Assembly (NCBI RefSeq): GCF_048569485.1
Contig: NC_134357.1
Span: 235,531,576-235,595,575 of the forward strand
DNA: 64,000 nt
Direction of reading: 5' to 3'
Origin: Anomaloglossus baeobatrachus
Taxonomy: Eukaryota > Chordata > Amphibia > Anura > Aromobatidae
The translations under genes and the position numbers were made by a program. Below are positions 12,029 through 23,936 of this stretch, piece after piece; position 1 is the first letter of the stretch; the number at the start of each line of letters is the position of its first letter. The notes under the pieces were generated by a model. That model saw only the letters and a list, made by a program, of their open reading frames with translations. It was not told the DNA's origin and made no database searches.

Positions 12029-15000
12029 TAGGGATGGGCGTACCTCCCAATGTTCGGTGTTCAGGAGACTCGCCCGAACTTTTTGTAAGGTTCACGTTCG
12101 GGTTCTGATATAACGCGAACTTGCGTTCGAACACCGAACTTGGACTTTACAGTTATGTGATGGGTTGGGGGGAGCTGTAAATTAAAGAATACAGTTAATA
12201 ATAAACATTGTCATTATACTTACAGACCCCGCAATGCGTCCTGCACTCTGTCTCGCGCCGCTTCTGCTTCCGAGTACGATCATTGCTGTGCCCTCCCGGT
12301 AACCAAAGGACCTTCCGTGACATCATAGCATGTGACCAGTCACATGTAAATGTTGTATTATCTCATTGGCTACAGACTAGTCACATAGCTATGACGTCCG
12401 TCATGCTAGGTCCTGTCAGTGCATCTCTCCGGTACGCGGTGCTCGCCTAAGCATCTCAGTACTTGATATATTCGGCGAGTGCCGTGTGCCGGCGAGATGC
12501 TCGGGCACATGGTCGGCTCCCCGTCCCTGCATGTCGGTGCTCTTTACAGAGTCAGTCCACATGCAGGGATTGGCTGCCACAGCCGGTGATGAATAGCGGC
12601 GCCGGGAATCAGGTGATTGGAGATCACCATTGCTTTAGTAACCTGCCCGTCAGGTTACTATGACAACGGTGGTAGCGGTGATGTCACCGCTTACCAACCT
12701 GCAGCTTCTGCTCACTCATTGAGTGATTAGACTGCACGGGGAGCAGCAGCATTCTTCCTCCCATCCCGTGCTGACTGATATAGCAGAGCTGCATGGGTTG
12801 AAGAAGACAGAAGTCTAGGATCGTGGAGTGGTGAGAAGGAGTAATAAACATGGAGTCACTAAGTGTGTCTGTGTATTTATTTCTAATAAAGTATTTTTTC
12901 TCTGTGTCTTGTCTTTTTTTAACCCTTTATTGGAGATTCTTAATGGCCGGGTAAAACTTGCCTGACATTAAGAATCTCTGGCTTAATACTAGCTAGTAAA
13001 ACAAAGCTTTTATTAACCCCTTATTACCCAGCATGCCACCCGGCACCAGGTCTGCTGGAAGAGTTGGATACAGCGCCAGAAGATGGCGCTTCTATGAAAG
13101 CACCATTTTCTGGAGTGGCTGTGGACTGCAATTCGCAGCGGGGGGGGGGGGGGGCAAAAAGCTTGAGCCAACCTGCGCTGCGGATTCCAATTCCCAGCTG
13201 CCAAGTTGTACCTTGCTTGACACAAAAATTGGGCACAGCCCATGGCAGTTTTTTTTTTAAATTATGTCATGAAATAATTTAAAAAAGTGCTTCCCTATAT
13301 TTTTGGTTCCCAGACGGGTACAAATAGGCAGCTGGGGGTTGGGGGCAGCCCGTACCTGCCTGCTGTACCTGGCTAGCATACAAAAATATGGCGAAGCCCA
13401 CATCTTTTTTTTTTTTTTTTTTGTTTTTTTTTTCGTTTTTTGGCAACAAAAAAAAGAAAAAAAAATGCTTCTCTGGATTTTCCATTGCCAGTGAAGTTAA
13501 CACCAAGCAGTGGGGGTTAGCAGCCACTAGCTGCTTGGATTACCCTTAGCTAGCAATAGAAAATGCTGCGGAAGCCCACACATATTTTTTTAAAATTATT
13601 TATTTAAATAACTAAAAAAAAATGGGCTTCCCTGTATTTTGATTGCCTGACATCACAGTAGTGTAAAAATAAATAAATCATTAAAAAATAATGACATAGT
13701 GCTCCACGGTATTTTTGATTCTCAGTGCAGATAAAGCAGCCGGCTAGGGGCTGCCACCCCCATCTGCCTGATTTACCTTGGCTGGCGATCAAAATACAGG
13801 GCTCCCACCGTATTTTGATCGCCAATCAGGTAAAGCCAGGCAGCTGGGGGCTGGGATTCTTGGCAGCCCGCAGCCGCACCTGGAAATGACGCATTGTTTC
13901 TTAGCGCCATTTCCAGGTGCTATACCCGGCTAGTCCAGTGGCTGTGATGGTGGTGGCTCGCTGGGTAATAAAGGGGTTAATACCAACTTTGTCTTCGTAG
14001 ATAGTACTAAGCCCGAAATTCATAGTGTCACGCCAAATTAGACATGGCCACCATGAATTTCTAGGAAGCAGTAAAAAAAACACAACACAACATAGAGAAA
14101 TTTTTTTTATTAGAAATAAAACAAAAAAAACATTTAGAGACTCCATCTTTATTATAAAAAAAATCCTTAGTCCGACGTAATCCACTGGGACAGCAATGTC
14201 AACTCTGCTTCATCACTGTGCACGGACACAGTCTATACACAGTGAGAAGCAAAGCGCAAAGTCAACTCTGCTTCATCACTGTGCACAGACAGTGTGTATA
14301 CACAGTGAGAAACAAAGCGCAATGTCAACTCTGCTTCATCACTGTGCACAGACAGTCTATACATAGTGAGAAGCAAAGAGCAAAGTCAACTCTGCTTCAT
14401 CACTGCACAGACACAGTCTATACACAGTGAGAAGCACAGAGAGCCATGTCAGGTCTGCTACATCGCTCTGAACAGAGCGATGAAGCAGAGGCTGACAGTG
14501 AGGGGATGATTGCACTTGCGTCTTGCATTGAATTACCCCACTCTCAGGACAGGAGAGCCTCAGCTGCATGGAAATACATGCAGCTGACCCGCTGCCGTCG
14601 AGAGATTTTGCACCGTGATGCAATGACACTCACATCACGGCGCACCAGGACCTTTGATGACGTCATACTCACGTGACCAGTCTGTAACCAATGAGGTAAT
14701 ACAACATTCATACGTGACTGGTCACATGGGTATGACGTCACGGTCATGGCAGGTCCTTTTAGCCAGCGGCTCTTACCGGGGGAAACAGCAATGATCGGAC
14801 GGACGGACGCAGAAGCAGAAGCGCTGGGAGGCAGATTCTGCAGGACGCGTCGTGGGACCTGTAAGTATGATCATAATGTTTTTTTAATAACATGCTTTTT
14901 TTTTTAACAGCTCCTGGACCCGAACTGTAACACGAACATCCCAGAAAGTTTGTGTTCGGGGTCATGTGCATGAACACCATGTGTCCGGTACGGACCCCGA

Positions 15001-15029
15001 ACTTTACAGTTCGAGTTTGCCCATCCCTA
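12029..15029. mobile_element. Non-autonomous hAT element, 3.0 kb
   Basis: Inverted ends TAGGGATGGGC at both sides, with an exact 8-bp duplication GTCACAAT at 12021-12028 and 15030-15037. Subterminal zones repeat the GTTCGGGT/ACCGAAC motif. The middle has long inverted segments with the words ATTAAGAATCTC, TATTTTTGATTCCC and GGGGGCTG, and a four-copy ~63-bp tandem repeat. No transposase frame was recognised. Confidence 0.9.
14192..14440. repeat. Four-copy tandem repeat of about 63 bp
   Basis: Each copy contains GTCAACTCTGCTTCATCACT, then GTGCACAGACA and TATACACAGTGAGAAGCAAAG. It lies inside the hAT element at 12029-15029. Confidence 0.88.
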
Positions 15030-15862
15030 GTCACAATGCAAGCTGCTTGAGATCTAGTGTGAAGTTTCTACAATCAGTGATGGTTTGGGGAGCCATGTCA
15101 TCTGCTGGTGTAGGTCCACTGTGTTTTATCAAGATCAAAGTCAGCGCAGCCGTCTACCAGGAAATTTTAGAGCGTTTCATGCTTCAATCCACCGACAAGC
15201 TTTTTGGAGATGGAAATTTCATTTTCCGCAGGACGTGGCACAGTACCAATACCTGGTTTAATAACCACAGTATCACTGTGTTTGATTGGCCAGCAAACCT
15301 GTCTGACCTAAACCCATAGAGAATCTATGGGATATTGTCAAGAGGAAGATGAAAGATACTAGACTCAATAATGCAGATAAGCTGAAGGCTGCTATCAAAG
15401 CAACATGGGTTTCCATAACACCTCAGCAGTGCCACAGGCTGATCACCTCCATGCCACGCCGCATTGATGCAGTAATTCATGCAAAAAGAGCCTTGACCAA
15501 GTACTTAGTGCATTTACTGTACAGACTTTTCAGTAGGCGCCAACATTTCTGAGTTTAAAATAATTTTTTCAGTTGGTCTTATATAATACTCTAATTTTCT
15601 GAGATAATGAATTTTGGGTTTTCATTGGTTGTAAGCCATAATCATCAACATTAACAGAAATAAACACTAGAAATAGATCACTGTGTGTAATGGCTCTATA
15701 TAATATATAGGAATAGATCACTTTGTGTAATGACTCTATATAACATATAGGAACAGATCACTCTGTAATGACTCTATATAATATATGTGTTTCCCTTTTT
15801 GTATTGAATGAATTAAATAAATTAACTTTTTGATTATATTTTAATTTATTGAGATGCATTTG

Positions 15863-16070
15863 TAGTATGATTTCCCCTACAGCCAGCCTACTATATACTT
15901 CATCATGGCCCCCACTTCTCCCCATATAGTATGTTAGTCGTCACAATCTCTTGTATACTCTATTATCTTTTCCATATGTATTATGATAGCATCCATAATC
16001 TCTTGTATACTCTATAATGACCCCCATAACTTCTTGTATACTGTATTATGGCCCCATAAATATATAACAT
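15863..16070. repeat. Minisatellite of about 31 bp, third block (diverged)
   Basis: Resumes right after the TA of transposon C with units such as TAGTATGATTTCCCCTACAG and TATACTTCATCATGGCCCCC. It decays by about 16070. Confidence 0.7.
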
Positions 16071-16498
16071 AAAAAAATAAAGATTATACTCATTTAAACC
16101 TGATTCCCATGACCAAAGTCTCCGTCTCCTCTTCTGACTGCTATGTTGGGCCTGCAGAGGCAGCGTAATGAAACAATGTCATCGTGCTTGGGCACGCAGA
16201 AGTCTGGTTAAAGGCTGCAAAATCTCCGTGTGACAAAATACATTCACAGAGCTGAAGATACAGGGTACCGTTATTATAGGGGGGCTTGGTTTGTAGAGGG
16301 GCCAGCATGGAGATTGGGGATGAGAGGGAGTATGAAGATAGGGTGGGATACAGGGGCTGTGTATTTAGAAGGGGTAATGGGTGTGGGGCACTGAAAAGTC
16401 ACAATGGCTTCTTGATTAGATCAAGAAAAAAAGGATGAGTAGGATTCCAATCAGAAAAGATGTTCACTGAGAGGTAACTAAATATGCAGGTGCATTTA
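16071..16498. other. No recognisable feature
   Basis: Ordinary-looking sequence with no open frame of note and no repeat ends that I recognise. Confidence 0.5.
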
Positions 16499-16600
16499 CA
16501 GTGGTATGCAAAAGTTTGAGCACCCACGGCCAAAATTACTTATCTGTATATTATTTTCATTTGCATGTTATTCAATTAGCAATATGACGTGTTTCGGATT
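16499..16600. mobile_element. Tc1-type end fragment
   Basis: CAGTGGTATGCAAAAGTTTG follows a TA at 16497-16498 and resembles the terminal repeat of a known vertebrate Tc1 family. The rest of the element is not present nearby, so this is a truncated end. Confidence 0.55.
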
Positions 16601-16903
16601 GCGTCTCAAGCCATTTTCAAATGTACCATACAAATGTGATATACCTTAAAGGTGTACCAGAAACCCAAGTGAATTTCATTATAAAAAATTAAATCATCTA
16701 AATCAGCCTGCAATGTGTCTTGCCTTTAATATCCTCGTTTTCATCTCAAACAGTAAATCATTACATTTCTAGATTATAATCAATGTTCATATAGATACCC
16801 CACATTGCAGCATGATAATATATTCACAAAGAGGTCTTCAAAACCGCATTATAATTCATGTGAGCCTAATTAATAGAAACAAAATATATATATTTATACA
16901 TAT

Positions 16904-17587
16904 TGTGAGATGCCGAGGGGAGAAGTACTAGAGAACAGGTATGTTTCCCCTCGGTTCATTTCATATGTCTCCATGTATTGATTGTGGAGCGATTGGCCCA
17001 TGCAAATGGGCTAGGAAAAATTGGGAAAGTTATGTCTGGCTCAGCAATAAGTTAGTCACTGAAGCCTGTTTATTTCAGCGTAATTTTGGGCTCGTTTTTT
17101 TCTGGAGCAATCAGTAGGAATGGCAGTGGGACTGGTTGCTCCCTTCTCCACATTCAATCCAGGGTTTTGATTCCTCACTGGATCAGCTGAAATAATCAGG
17201 AGGCATTCAGAACAAGGAGACTGCTGAGGAGAGCAGTACAAGCTCATGGCTGCTGAGGAGAGGTTCAGGCTCATGGCTGCTGGGGCTGAGACTCCATACC
17301 TCCACTGGCTGTGCTAAGGAACCCACACAGTAAGAGAATATTGTTTTGTTTGTTACATAGGTTTATTTTGTAGTTAGCATTCTGTTGTTAGTTAGTGGCC
17401 AGACGGCCGTAGACGTTTATTTTCCTGTTTTTGCATGTGTAACACTGAGGGATAAGTGTACACAATAAACACGGCAGTGGCCGTATGTATTTGGAACCTG
17501 CCAGTCTGCCGCTGTCATCTGTGAATCCAATGCCACTCGCTTGGACCAAAGCAAAGATCCCAGCTGAGCTATATTCCCTGTCTCACA
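16904..17587. mobile_element. LTR-like unit (fossil)
   Basis: A 684-bp unit starting TGTGAGATGCC and ending TGTCTCACA. It has short inverted ends, a 4-bp ATAT flank on both sides, and an AATAAA at about 17465. The TG...CA ends and polyadenylation signal suggest a solo LTR. The flanking sequence is AT-repeat, so the duplication is weak evidence. Confidence 0.5.
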
Positions 17588-18445
17588 ATATATATACACA
17601 AAAACCTCATTAACTATTCTACAAACAAATCGCTATTGAGGGAGAAGTTAGTCTATTGATGTAGTTTTGAGAAGAAGTCCAATATCACAAGGATCTGGAT
17701 AGTATTCTCCGGCTTCTGGAACTTGAACAGGTTCTCCACTCCTTCAAGATTAGAATTTGACGAGTTTTTCTCACCGTGTCACATTCCAACAAGACTCAAC
17801 ATCTAATGGATTTTGTCCAATACATAAGGGGAAAATCTCATCAAATAGTAAGTATATATACACATGTTGTGCAGAGTCAAATGTGTCGCTGACCAATTCT
17901 GGATTCATTAAATTCCTCAAGTTAAATCTCACATGGTGTCAGAACCTTCTCATCAAATATTTCTATTCATTAAACACTAATTTCCCTTGATATCTCAAGA
18001 TTAATCAGAGAAACTATTACATTACTTTAGATCAATTATCCGAAAAGGGTTCAGCAGCACATACTGTATCTTACAGATATACAAGATGAATTATCTTCCA
18101 GATGTATTCTTTTTTTTTGTATATATTCTTTATTTAGGAAATTTCTTAATGATACAGAAATAAGATAACATGAAGTTAACAATCATAAACATGTGTTTTA
18201 CAAAGAAATGTTGGGGTGGGAGGGGGAACAATGAAGGAAATGTAGGAAAGGTCCAATCACGGGGGATGGAGGAGGTAGAAGGAAAAAAGAGGAAGGGGGA
18301 AGGAGAGGTTCCTGCCCGTCTGTTGAAACTTGTGTCTTGTTGCAGTTGTTTGTATTTTTGAGTCTGTAAAAGGATTGTTGAAACTTAAATGTCCATGAAC
18401 AGTATGATATTTACATATATGTACCTATTTGTTTTTGAAACCAAG
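17588..18445. other. Unrecognised stretch, possible antisense LINE tail at 18105-18430
   Basis: No gene seen. The part from about 18105 reads, on the minus strand, like a purine-poor UTR ending in an A-rich tail near 18105-18120. This could be a LINE 3' end, but the match is weak. Confidence 0.3.
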
Positions 18446-18930
18446 TATGAGAAAAAACTGTGGAAAAAGAAAGCGCAATAGGGTCTTACCCCAATATATA
18501 CAGGGTGAGGCAAAGAGTAATACTACTCACCAAACAGGGCTGTGAAAGTCACAACACCTATAACAGCATGTAACACCAAGTCCCGGCAGCGGTCCCCATA
18601 AGGTAGATAACAGAGAGTAGTAGAGATGGGTTTCAAAGCAGCGCCAAAGACCACTGGATCAGATTAGCTTAAGATTAATGCTTCTTTATTTCATGCACAG
18701 GTCAAGTCAACGCGTTTCAGGAGACACAGCTCCCTTCTTCAGGACAAACCAGCAAAGAATCATCAAATCGAGATTTGATGATTCTTTGCTGGTTTGTCCT
18801 GAAGAAGGGAGCTGTGTCTCCTGAAACGCGTTGACTTGACCTGTGCATGAAATAAAGAAGCATTAATCTTAAGCTAATCTGATCCAGTGGTCTTTGGCGC
18901 GGCTTTGAAACCCATCTCTACTACTCTCTG
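18446..18930. mobile_element. Penelope-like element reduced to head-to-head terminal repeats
   Basis: Flanked by a 14-bp duplication TTTTTGAAACCAAG (18432-18445 and 18931-18944). Two 159-bp arms (18611-18769 and 18772-18930) are inverted copies with one difference that I can see and only a 2-bp spacer. Each arm carries the AACGCGTT motif found in all Penelope-like terminal repeats in this window. An extra 5' piece (18446-18610) resembles the start of the element at 28741. No coding part remains. Confidence 0.82.
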
Positions 18931-18944
18931 TTTTTGAAACCAAG

Positions 18945-20050
18945 ATGAGATCCTGATGTATTCTTGAAAGGATATCCTAACAAATTCAGAGTTTATTCAC
19001 CAATTTACATGATTTGACTAAAATCTCCTTGTAATTGAATATAAAATGTAGTAAGTCTTTCTCATCATACCATACTCAATGAGATTACTATATAATGGAA
19101 TTCATCCTAATGTATAAAGAGCATCCTGCCAAGTAGTCTGTATGTGTCATAGGTGACAGACAGTTTATGTGGTATCTGGCAATAAAAGGTCATAGCATTT
19201 GGCTGCGCAAAATGTTCCCTAACTTTCTATTGTTACCTGCTATTTGTATCCATTGAACTAGGTAGCTTTCCTGCTGTTTTTTCATCTCTTCCCCTTTAGG
19301 ACCTAGCGGAGCTCTCCTTCCGTCCAGCTACTGAATAGTATTCCCCTTGTCTTAAATACTCCCATCTTCCCTGGACTTGTGCTGGTGATATTATTCAGTT
19401 CTTTAAAGCTCTGGTTGCAAGCAGGTGGCTTGTACTCATCTGTAGTATCATTGCTGAAACTTTACTGAACTTCTACCTGAGTCATCTGTGGATAAGTAGT
19501 TCATGCACTTTTCCTATGTGTGTCCTCCTTATGTCTTGATTAGTGGGTTTCATTTGGAGCTCATCCCACCTGTTACCTATTTAGGGTCCTGCACTAGGGA
19601 TACCAATGGTCAGGTATCCAGCTCAGCTTTCTGGCTTTTAGATTTTGTAAGGGACTCCTCCAGGATCACCTATTAAATCTATGTAGCCATCGGGCAATTG
19701 TCTATTTTTTTTATTTATTTATTTTATTGGTTAACAGGGAATCATTATAGGGGTCATTTTCTTGCAGTTTAATGGTGTTGGGTAGGCAATGTATCCACTT
19801 ATTGATAATAGGGAGGATATAAGTTGGCTAGAAATTGGCATCTTTTTCTGAGGATTGTTTGGTTAAAGGGACAATATACATTTAAAACCTTTATGGGGAA
19901 CGGTACAGTACCCAGGTGAGGTCTAGCTGCTGAAAACACAATACATAATGACCTATTTACCGGTTGCTGTGTACCTATGCCATGCTAACCATTTTTCTTA
20001 ATTATAGTACCTTGACCAAGAACACAAACAAATACAACAAGCTCATGTAT
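18945..20050. other. Unrecognised stretch
   Basis: No coding frame. The part at 19200-19680 has the pyrimidine-rich texture of some frog LTRs, but no ends with duplications were found. Confidence 0.3.
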
Positions 20051-20054
20051 CAGA

Positions 20055-20905
20055 GAAAATATATGTATCAGGTAGAAGAGGGGAGACAGCCATCTCCTGG
20101 TCCCAGGTCCAGCATGTTTTTGTAGTGGGATGCGTGGATCTATGCAGGTCTCCCTTCAACCTTTACAGCAGTGGTGGTCATCAGGATGACTTGGAAAGAC
20201 ATATCGTATCTGGTTCCAGGGCTTGTTTGGTGAATCTCCTGATAAGGATCTGAAGTGGAGAAAACTCGAGAACGTATGTTGGTGAAATGTTTAGTTACTT
20301 GAACAACAGATTTAGTATCTGGGGCACTTCCAAACAGGATCTCATAGGGTCTTAACTTAGTGGTCCCTGCTGGGTGTGTCTAACATTGAACAATGCAAGG
20401 GGGAGACTCTCATGCCCTTGTTTCCCTGTTTCCTATACTGCCTCAATCTCTCAACCCTCCCACTATTCTGCAGATGGTATTGGGTGTGTAGGGCTAATTT
20501 GTTACCCAAGGCCTACCATATCTCTTTGGTTGGCAGTGAAATCAGGTCCCTGGTCACTTTCTATGGCCTCCGGGAGCCCACAGCCACACACTAGCTCAGT
20601 CTCTGATGTTTCTTGTTCTGTACGGCTCCATCCTGGATCCACTTGTCCTTTTCTTCTTCTGAGACTTGCTTTGGAGGGTCAGGACCATGTTTTCCCAAGA
20701 CTTTCCATCTTTTTCTTTTCTCTTTACATCGGGGGTCACTTAAGGAACACAGATTGACTGACTATTTTTGTGGAAAATGGTCACATTCCTGATTCTTTGC
20801 CTGTTTTGTCAGCGAGGGCATCTCCTACTGCTTCTATTTAGGTGCCACCAATCTGTGCCTCAACCCTGATCGCCTCGACTTTGTCTGACAATAGCAAAGC
20901 AGTTC
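20055..20905 (-). mobile_element. Endogenous retrovirus pol fragment (fossil)
   Basis: On the minus strand, peptide words typical of retroviral pol appear in order: an RNase H tail (VEAQIGG...ALADKTGKESG), an integrase core (SDQGPDFTA), a LPLALFNVRHTQQGPL stretch, and a C-terminal region near the pol end. The order and wording fit the gamma/epsilon-retrovirus branch. The fragment is broken in many places, incomplete, and has no paired LTRs nearby. It looks old. Confidence 0.75.
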
Positions 20906-21208
20906 TACTATGGCCTCATGGTGACATACAGTTCAATTGGTAGTGATCGAGTAATGTCCCACAACGTCCATTGAATCTAATAGAGTTGCGTTCTGAGACC
21001 TTTCTCAAAAAGCAACTCCATAGGTCTCCGACACTTAGCGGCAACCCAGAATTTCTCAAGCTTGTGAGAAATTCTGTACTTATTGCTGTCCAGCAACAAC
21101 TCCTATGCAACCTCATTGTGAAAAAGGGCTCATGAGCATGAGAAATTCTAGGCTCCCACAGACTGTCAGTGACCTATGGAGCTGCGTTCTGATAAAGTTC
21201 TCAGAACG
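20906..21208. other. Part of an unidentified inverted-repeat element
   Basis: AGTAATGTCCCACAACGTCC at about 20952 recurs in inverted form at about 22775. The Tc1 element at 21211-22758 may therefore have landed inside an older MITE. Two internal copies of a CAGAATTTCTCAAG/GAGAAATTCT-type segment lie at 21030-21150. No gene. Confidence 0.4.
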
Positions 21209-21210
21209 TA

Positions 21211-22758
21211 TACTACAGTTCAAAAGTTTAGGGTCACTTAGATATTTCCTTATTTTTGAAAGAAAGACACATTTTTTTTTCAATGAAACTAAGATTAATT
21301 TAAACAGAAATACACTCTATACATTGTTTATGAGATAAATGACTGTTCTAGCTGAAAAAGTCTGGTTTTGAATGCAATATCTACATAGGTATATAGAGGC
21401 TCATTTCTAACAACCACTACTCTTGTGTTAGAAGTATGTTAGCACAGCTGAAAACAGTTTTGCTGATTAGAAAAGCTATAAAACTAACCTTCTTTTGAGC
21501 TAGTTGAGAATCTGGAGCATTACATTTGTTGGTTTCATTAAACTCTCAAACTGGACAGAACTTTCCTGTGAAACTAGACAGTCTATTCTTGTTCTTAGAA
21601 ATGAAGGATATTCCATGCGAAAAATTGTCAAAAAACTGAAGATTTCCTACAACGGTGTGTACTACTCCTTTCAGAGGAAAGTACAAAGAGGCTCTAACCA
21701 GAGTAGAAAGAGAAGTGGGAGGCCCCGCTGCACAACTGAGCAACAAGACAAGTACATTACAGTCTCTAGTTATAGAAATCAACGCCTCACAGGTACTCAA
21801 TTTGCAGCTTCTTTAAATAGTACCCGCAAAATAAATAGTACCCGCAAAACGCCAGTGTCAACGTCTACAGTGAAGAGGCAACTCCGGGATGCTGGCCTTC
21901 AGGGCAGAGTGGCAAAGAAAAAGCCATATTGGAGACTGGCTAATAAAAGGAAAAGAGTAATATGGGCAAAAAAACACAGATATTGGACAGAGGAAGATTG
22001 GAAAAAAGAGTTATGTACAGACAAATCGAAGTTAGAGGTGTTTGGATCACACAGAAGAACATATGTGAAACACAGAACTACTGAAAATATGCTGGAAGAG
22101 TGCCTGACGCCATCTGTCAAGCATGGTGGAGGTAATGTGATGGCCCGGGGTTGCTTTAGTGCTGGTAAAGTGGTAGATTTGTAAAACGGAAAAGGGATTT
22201 TGAATAAGGAAGGCTATCACTCCATTTTGCAAAGCCATGCCATACCCTGTGGACAGCGCTTGATTGGAGCCAATTTCATCCTACAACAGGACAATGACAC
22301 AAAGCACACCTCCAAATTATGCATGAACTATTTAGGGAACAAGCAGGCAGCTGGTATTCTATATGTAATGGAGTGGCCAGCCCAGTCACCAGATCTCAAC
22401 CCTCTAGAGCTGTTGTGGGAGCAGCTTGACCGTATGGTACGCAAAAAGTTCCCATCAAGCCAATCCAACATGTGGGGGGGGGGGGGAGCATGGGGTGAAA
22501 TATCTTCATATTACTTCAGCAAATTAACAGCTAGAATGCCAAAGGTCTGCAAAGCTGGAATTGCTGTAAAGGGATCATTCTTAGACGAAAGCAAAGTTTG
22601 TTGAAGAAAATTATTATTTTAAGTAAAAATCATTATTTCTAACCTCATCAATGTCTGGTCTATATTTTCTATTCATTATGCAACTCATTTGATAAATAAA
22701 AGTATGATTTTTCATGGAAAAGACAAAATGGTCTAGTTCAAATTACTGAACTGTAGTG
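21211..22758 (+). mobile_element. Tc1-type DNA transposon, complete ends
   Basis: Ends (T/C)ACTACAGTTCAAAAG and, inverted, CTGAACTGTAGTG, with TA at 21209-21210 and 22759-22760. Length 1548 bp. It encodes a nearly open transposase on the plus strand. Confidence 0.92.
21504..22604 (+). pseudogene. Tc1 transposase with one in-frame stop
   Basis: The transposase reads in one frame over 1.1 kb. An N-terminal paired-like domain (SCETRQSILVLRNEGYSMRKI) comes first and a GRPR-type hook follows (KRSGRPRCTT). The DDE core has Asp in LCTDKSK, Asp in QQDNDTKHTS and Glu in PDLNPLELLWE. Only one stop, TAA at 22182-22184, splits it. The usual start codon region near 21555 is altered, so the ATG at 21504 is probably not the native start. 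A 15-bp tandem duplication adds NSTRK. A G-run at about 22478 has replaced several residues without breaking the frame. It is inactive but only lightly damaged. Confidence 0.9.
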
Positions 22759-22760
22759 TA

Positions 22761-23650
22761 GCTGCATAGAATTCGATGGATGTTGGGGGACATTACTCTT
22801 TTGACTACATCGTAACTTCCAGGATTTATTTTTTATTAATAAATTGGTGAATGAGGGAGTGCTTAATCCCCAATTGGATTACATCGGAACTTTAAAGATT
22901 TTTTTATCAATATATTGGTGAAGGAGGTAATGTGGGTGAGTGTTTATCCAAATAAACCTTATTTCCCTGTTTGGGTTTTTTTTTATACTGTATACTTGCC
23001 GGGTTATTAATAGGAGTGTTTAATAGACGCCTCCCCATTATTAACCCCTGGGCTTAATGCTAGCTGTCAATTCACAACTGACATCAACCCCAAAAGTATT
23101 ACTCCGATTGCCACCGCACCATGACAAACAGGATGAGCAAGGTAAGCAACAGAAGTGGTGCATCAATGCGCCATTTCTGGGGTGTCTGCGGGCTGCTTTT
23201 TTTCAGGCTTGGAGGGGCCAAATAACCATGACCCTTCCCACCCTGATAATACCAGCCCCCATATGTCTGCTTTACTTTGACTAGTTATGGAAAATAGAGG
23301 GGACCCCAAGCCATTTTTTAAAAAATGTCTTATTTAAATAATTAAAAAAAAAAATAGTACGATCCCCTGTATTTTTGATAACCAAACAAGGTAAAGCTGA
23401 CAGCTGAGGGTTGCAGCCCAGAGTTGTCTGTTTTACCTGTGCTTGTTCTTAGAAAAAAGGGACCGCAAGTCATTTTTTTTGTTATTCCCTATCCACGTGG
23501 TTGGAGGGCAATTGCCCCTGCTTTGCTTCCTTTTGCAGCCCTGTAGCCCTTACTACGACCATTTTCCAACACACAAGTTCGGGTTTACATTGACTTATAT
23601 GGGGATTGGCATACAGGTCAAGTTCGGGTTCCAAACCAAACTTTTATTGA
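22761..23650. mobile_element. Truncated relative of the 12029-15029 hAT element
   Basis: Shares the words TTAATGCTAGCTGTCAATTC, TATTTTTGATAACC and ACAAGTTCGGGT with that element, in the same order. Neither end with a duplication was found, so the limits are approximate and the left part belongs to another repeat. Confidence 0.5.
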
Positions 23651-23658
23651 AAGCTTAA

Positions 23659-23932
23659 GGGACTCTGTCAGCAAATAATGACTGTTCAAACAAAGCACAG
23701 ATGCTCTGTGACTCTTGGCGTGGCAAAATAATGAAGTGCACCTTCCCATCTACTTGTTTCCCTGTATCCTCCCTCTTCTTTGATTGACAGTTCTGACTCA
23801 TAGAGCCAGAGAAGGGCAGAAATAGATGGGAAACAAGTAGGTGGGAAGGTGAACTTAAATGTTTGGCCACATCATGATGCACCAAGTGCCTGTGCTTGGA
23901 TTGAACAGTAATTCTTTGCTGACAGAGTCCCT
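23659..23932. mobile_element. Short T2/Kolobok-like MITE 1
   Basis: TTAA at 23655-23658 and 23933-23936 flank inverted ends GGGACTCTGTCAGCA and TGCTGACAGAGTCCC. The interior is palindromic, containing CCCATCTACTTGTTTCCC and its inverse. TTAA plus AGGG-type ends resemble the T2/Kolobok MITEs described from Xenopus. Confidence 0.75.
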
Positions 23933-23936
23933 TTAA

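Larger units (their letters stand above)
11517..15551 (+). pseudogene. Transposase of Tc1 element C, interrupted
   Basis: Starts at ATG 11517 with MGKTADLTDVQKAVIDTLHQ, an N-terminal DNA-binding region followed by several stops. The coding sequence is cut at 12028 by a 3-kb hAT insertion and continues at 15038 (MVWGAMSSAGVGPLCFI region at about 15080). It ends near 15551 with RRIDAVIHAKRALTKYL. The DDE order cannot be followed cleanly because of the decay. This is a dead DNA-transposon gene. Confidence 0.8.
11197..15862 (+). mobile_element. Tc1-type DNA transposon C, split by a hAT element
   Basis: Ends CAAGTGCATCTCAATAAATT and, inverted, the AATTTATTGAGATGCATTTG end, with TA at 11195-11196 and 15863-15864. 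Removing the hAT at 12029-15029 leaves about 1.67 kb. Only 6 bp (TATATA) separate it from element B, so two Tc1 insertions landed side by side in the same TA-rich part of the minisatellite. Imperfect ~55-bp direct repeats sit just inside each end. Confidence 0.92.

Noticed and set aside
16904-17587. Possible host exon region with AATAAA
   Set aside because: TG...CA ends and lack of a coding frame fit an LTR better than a gene.
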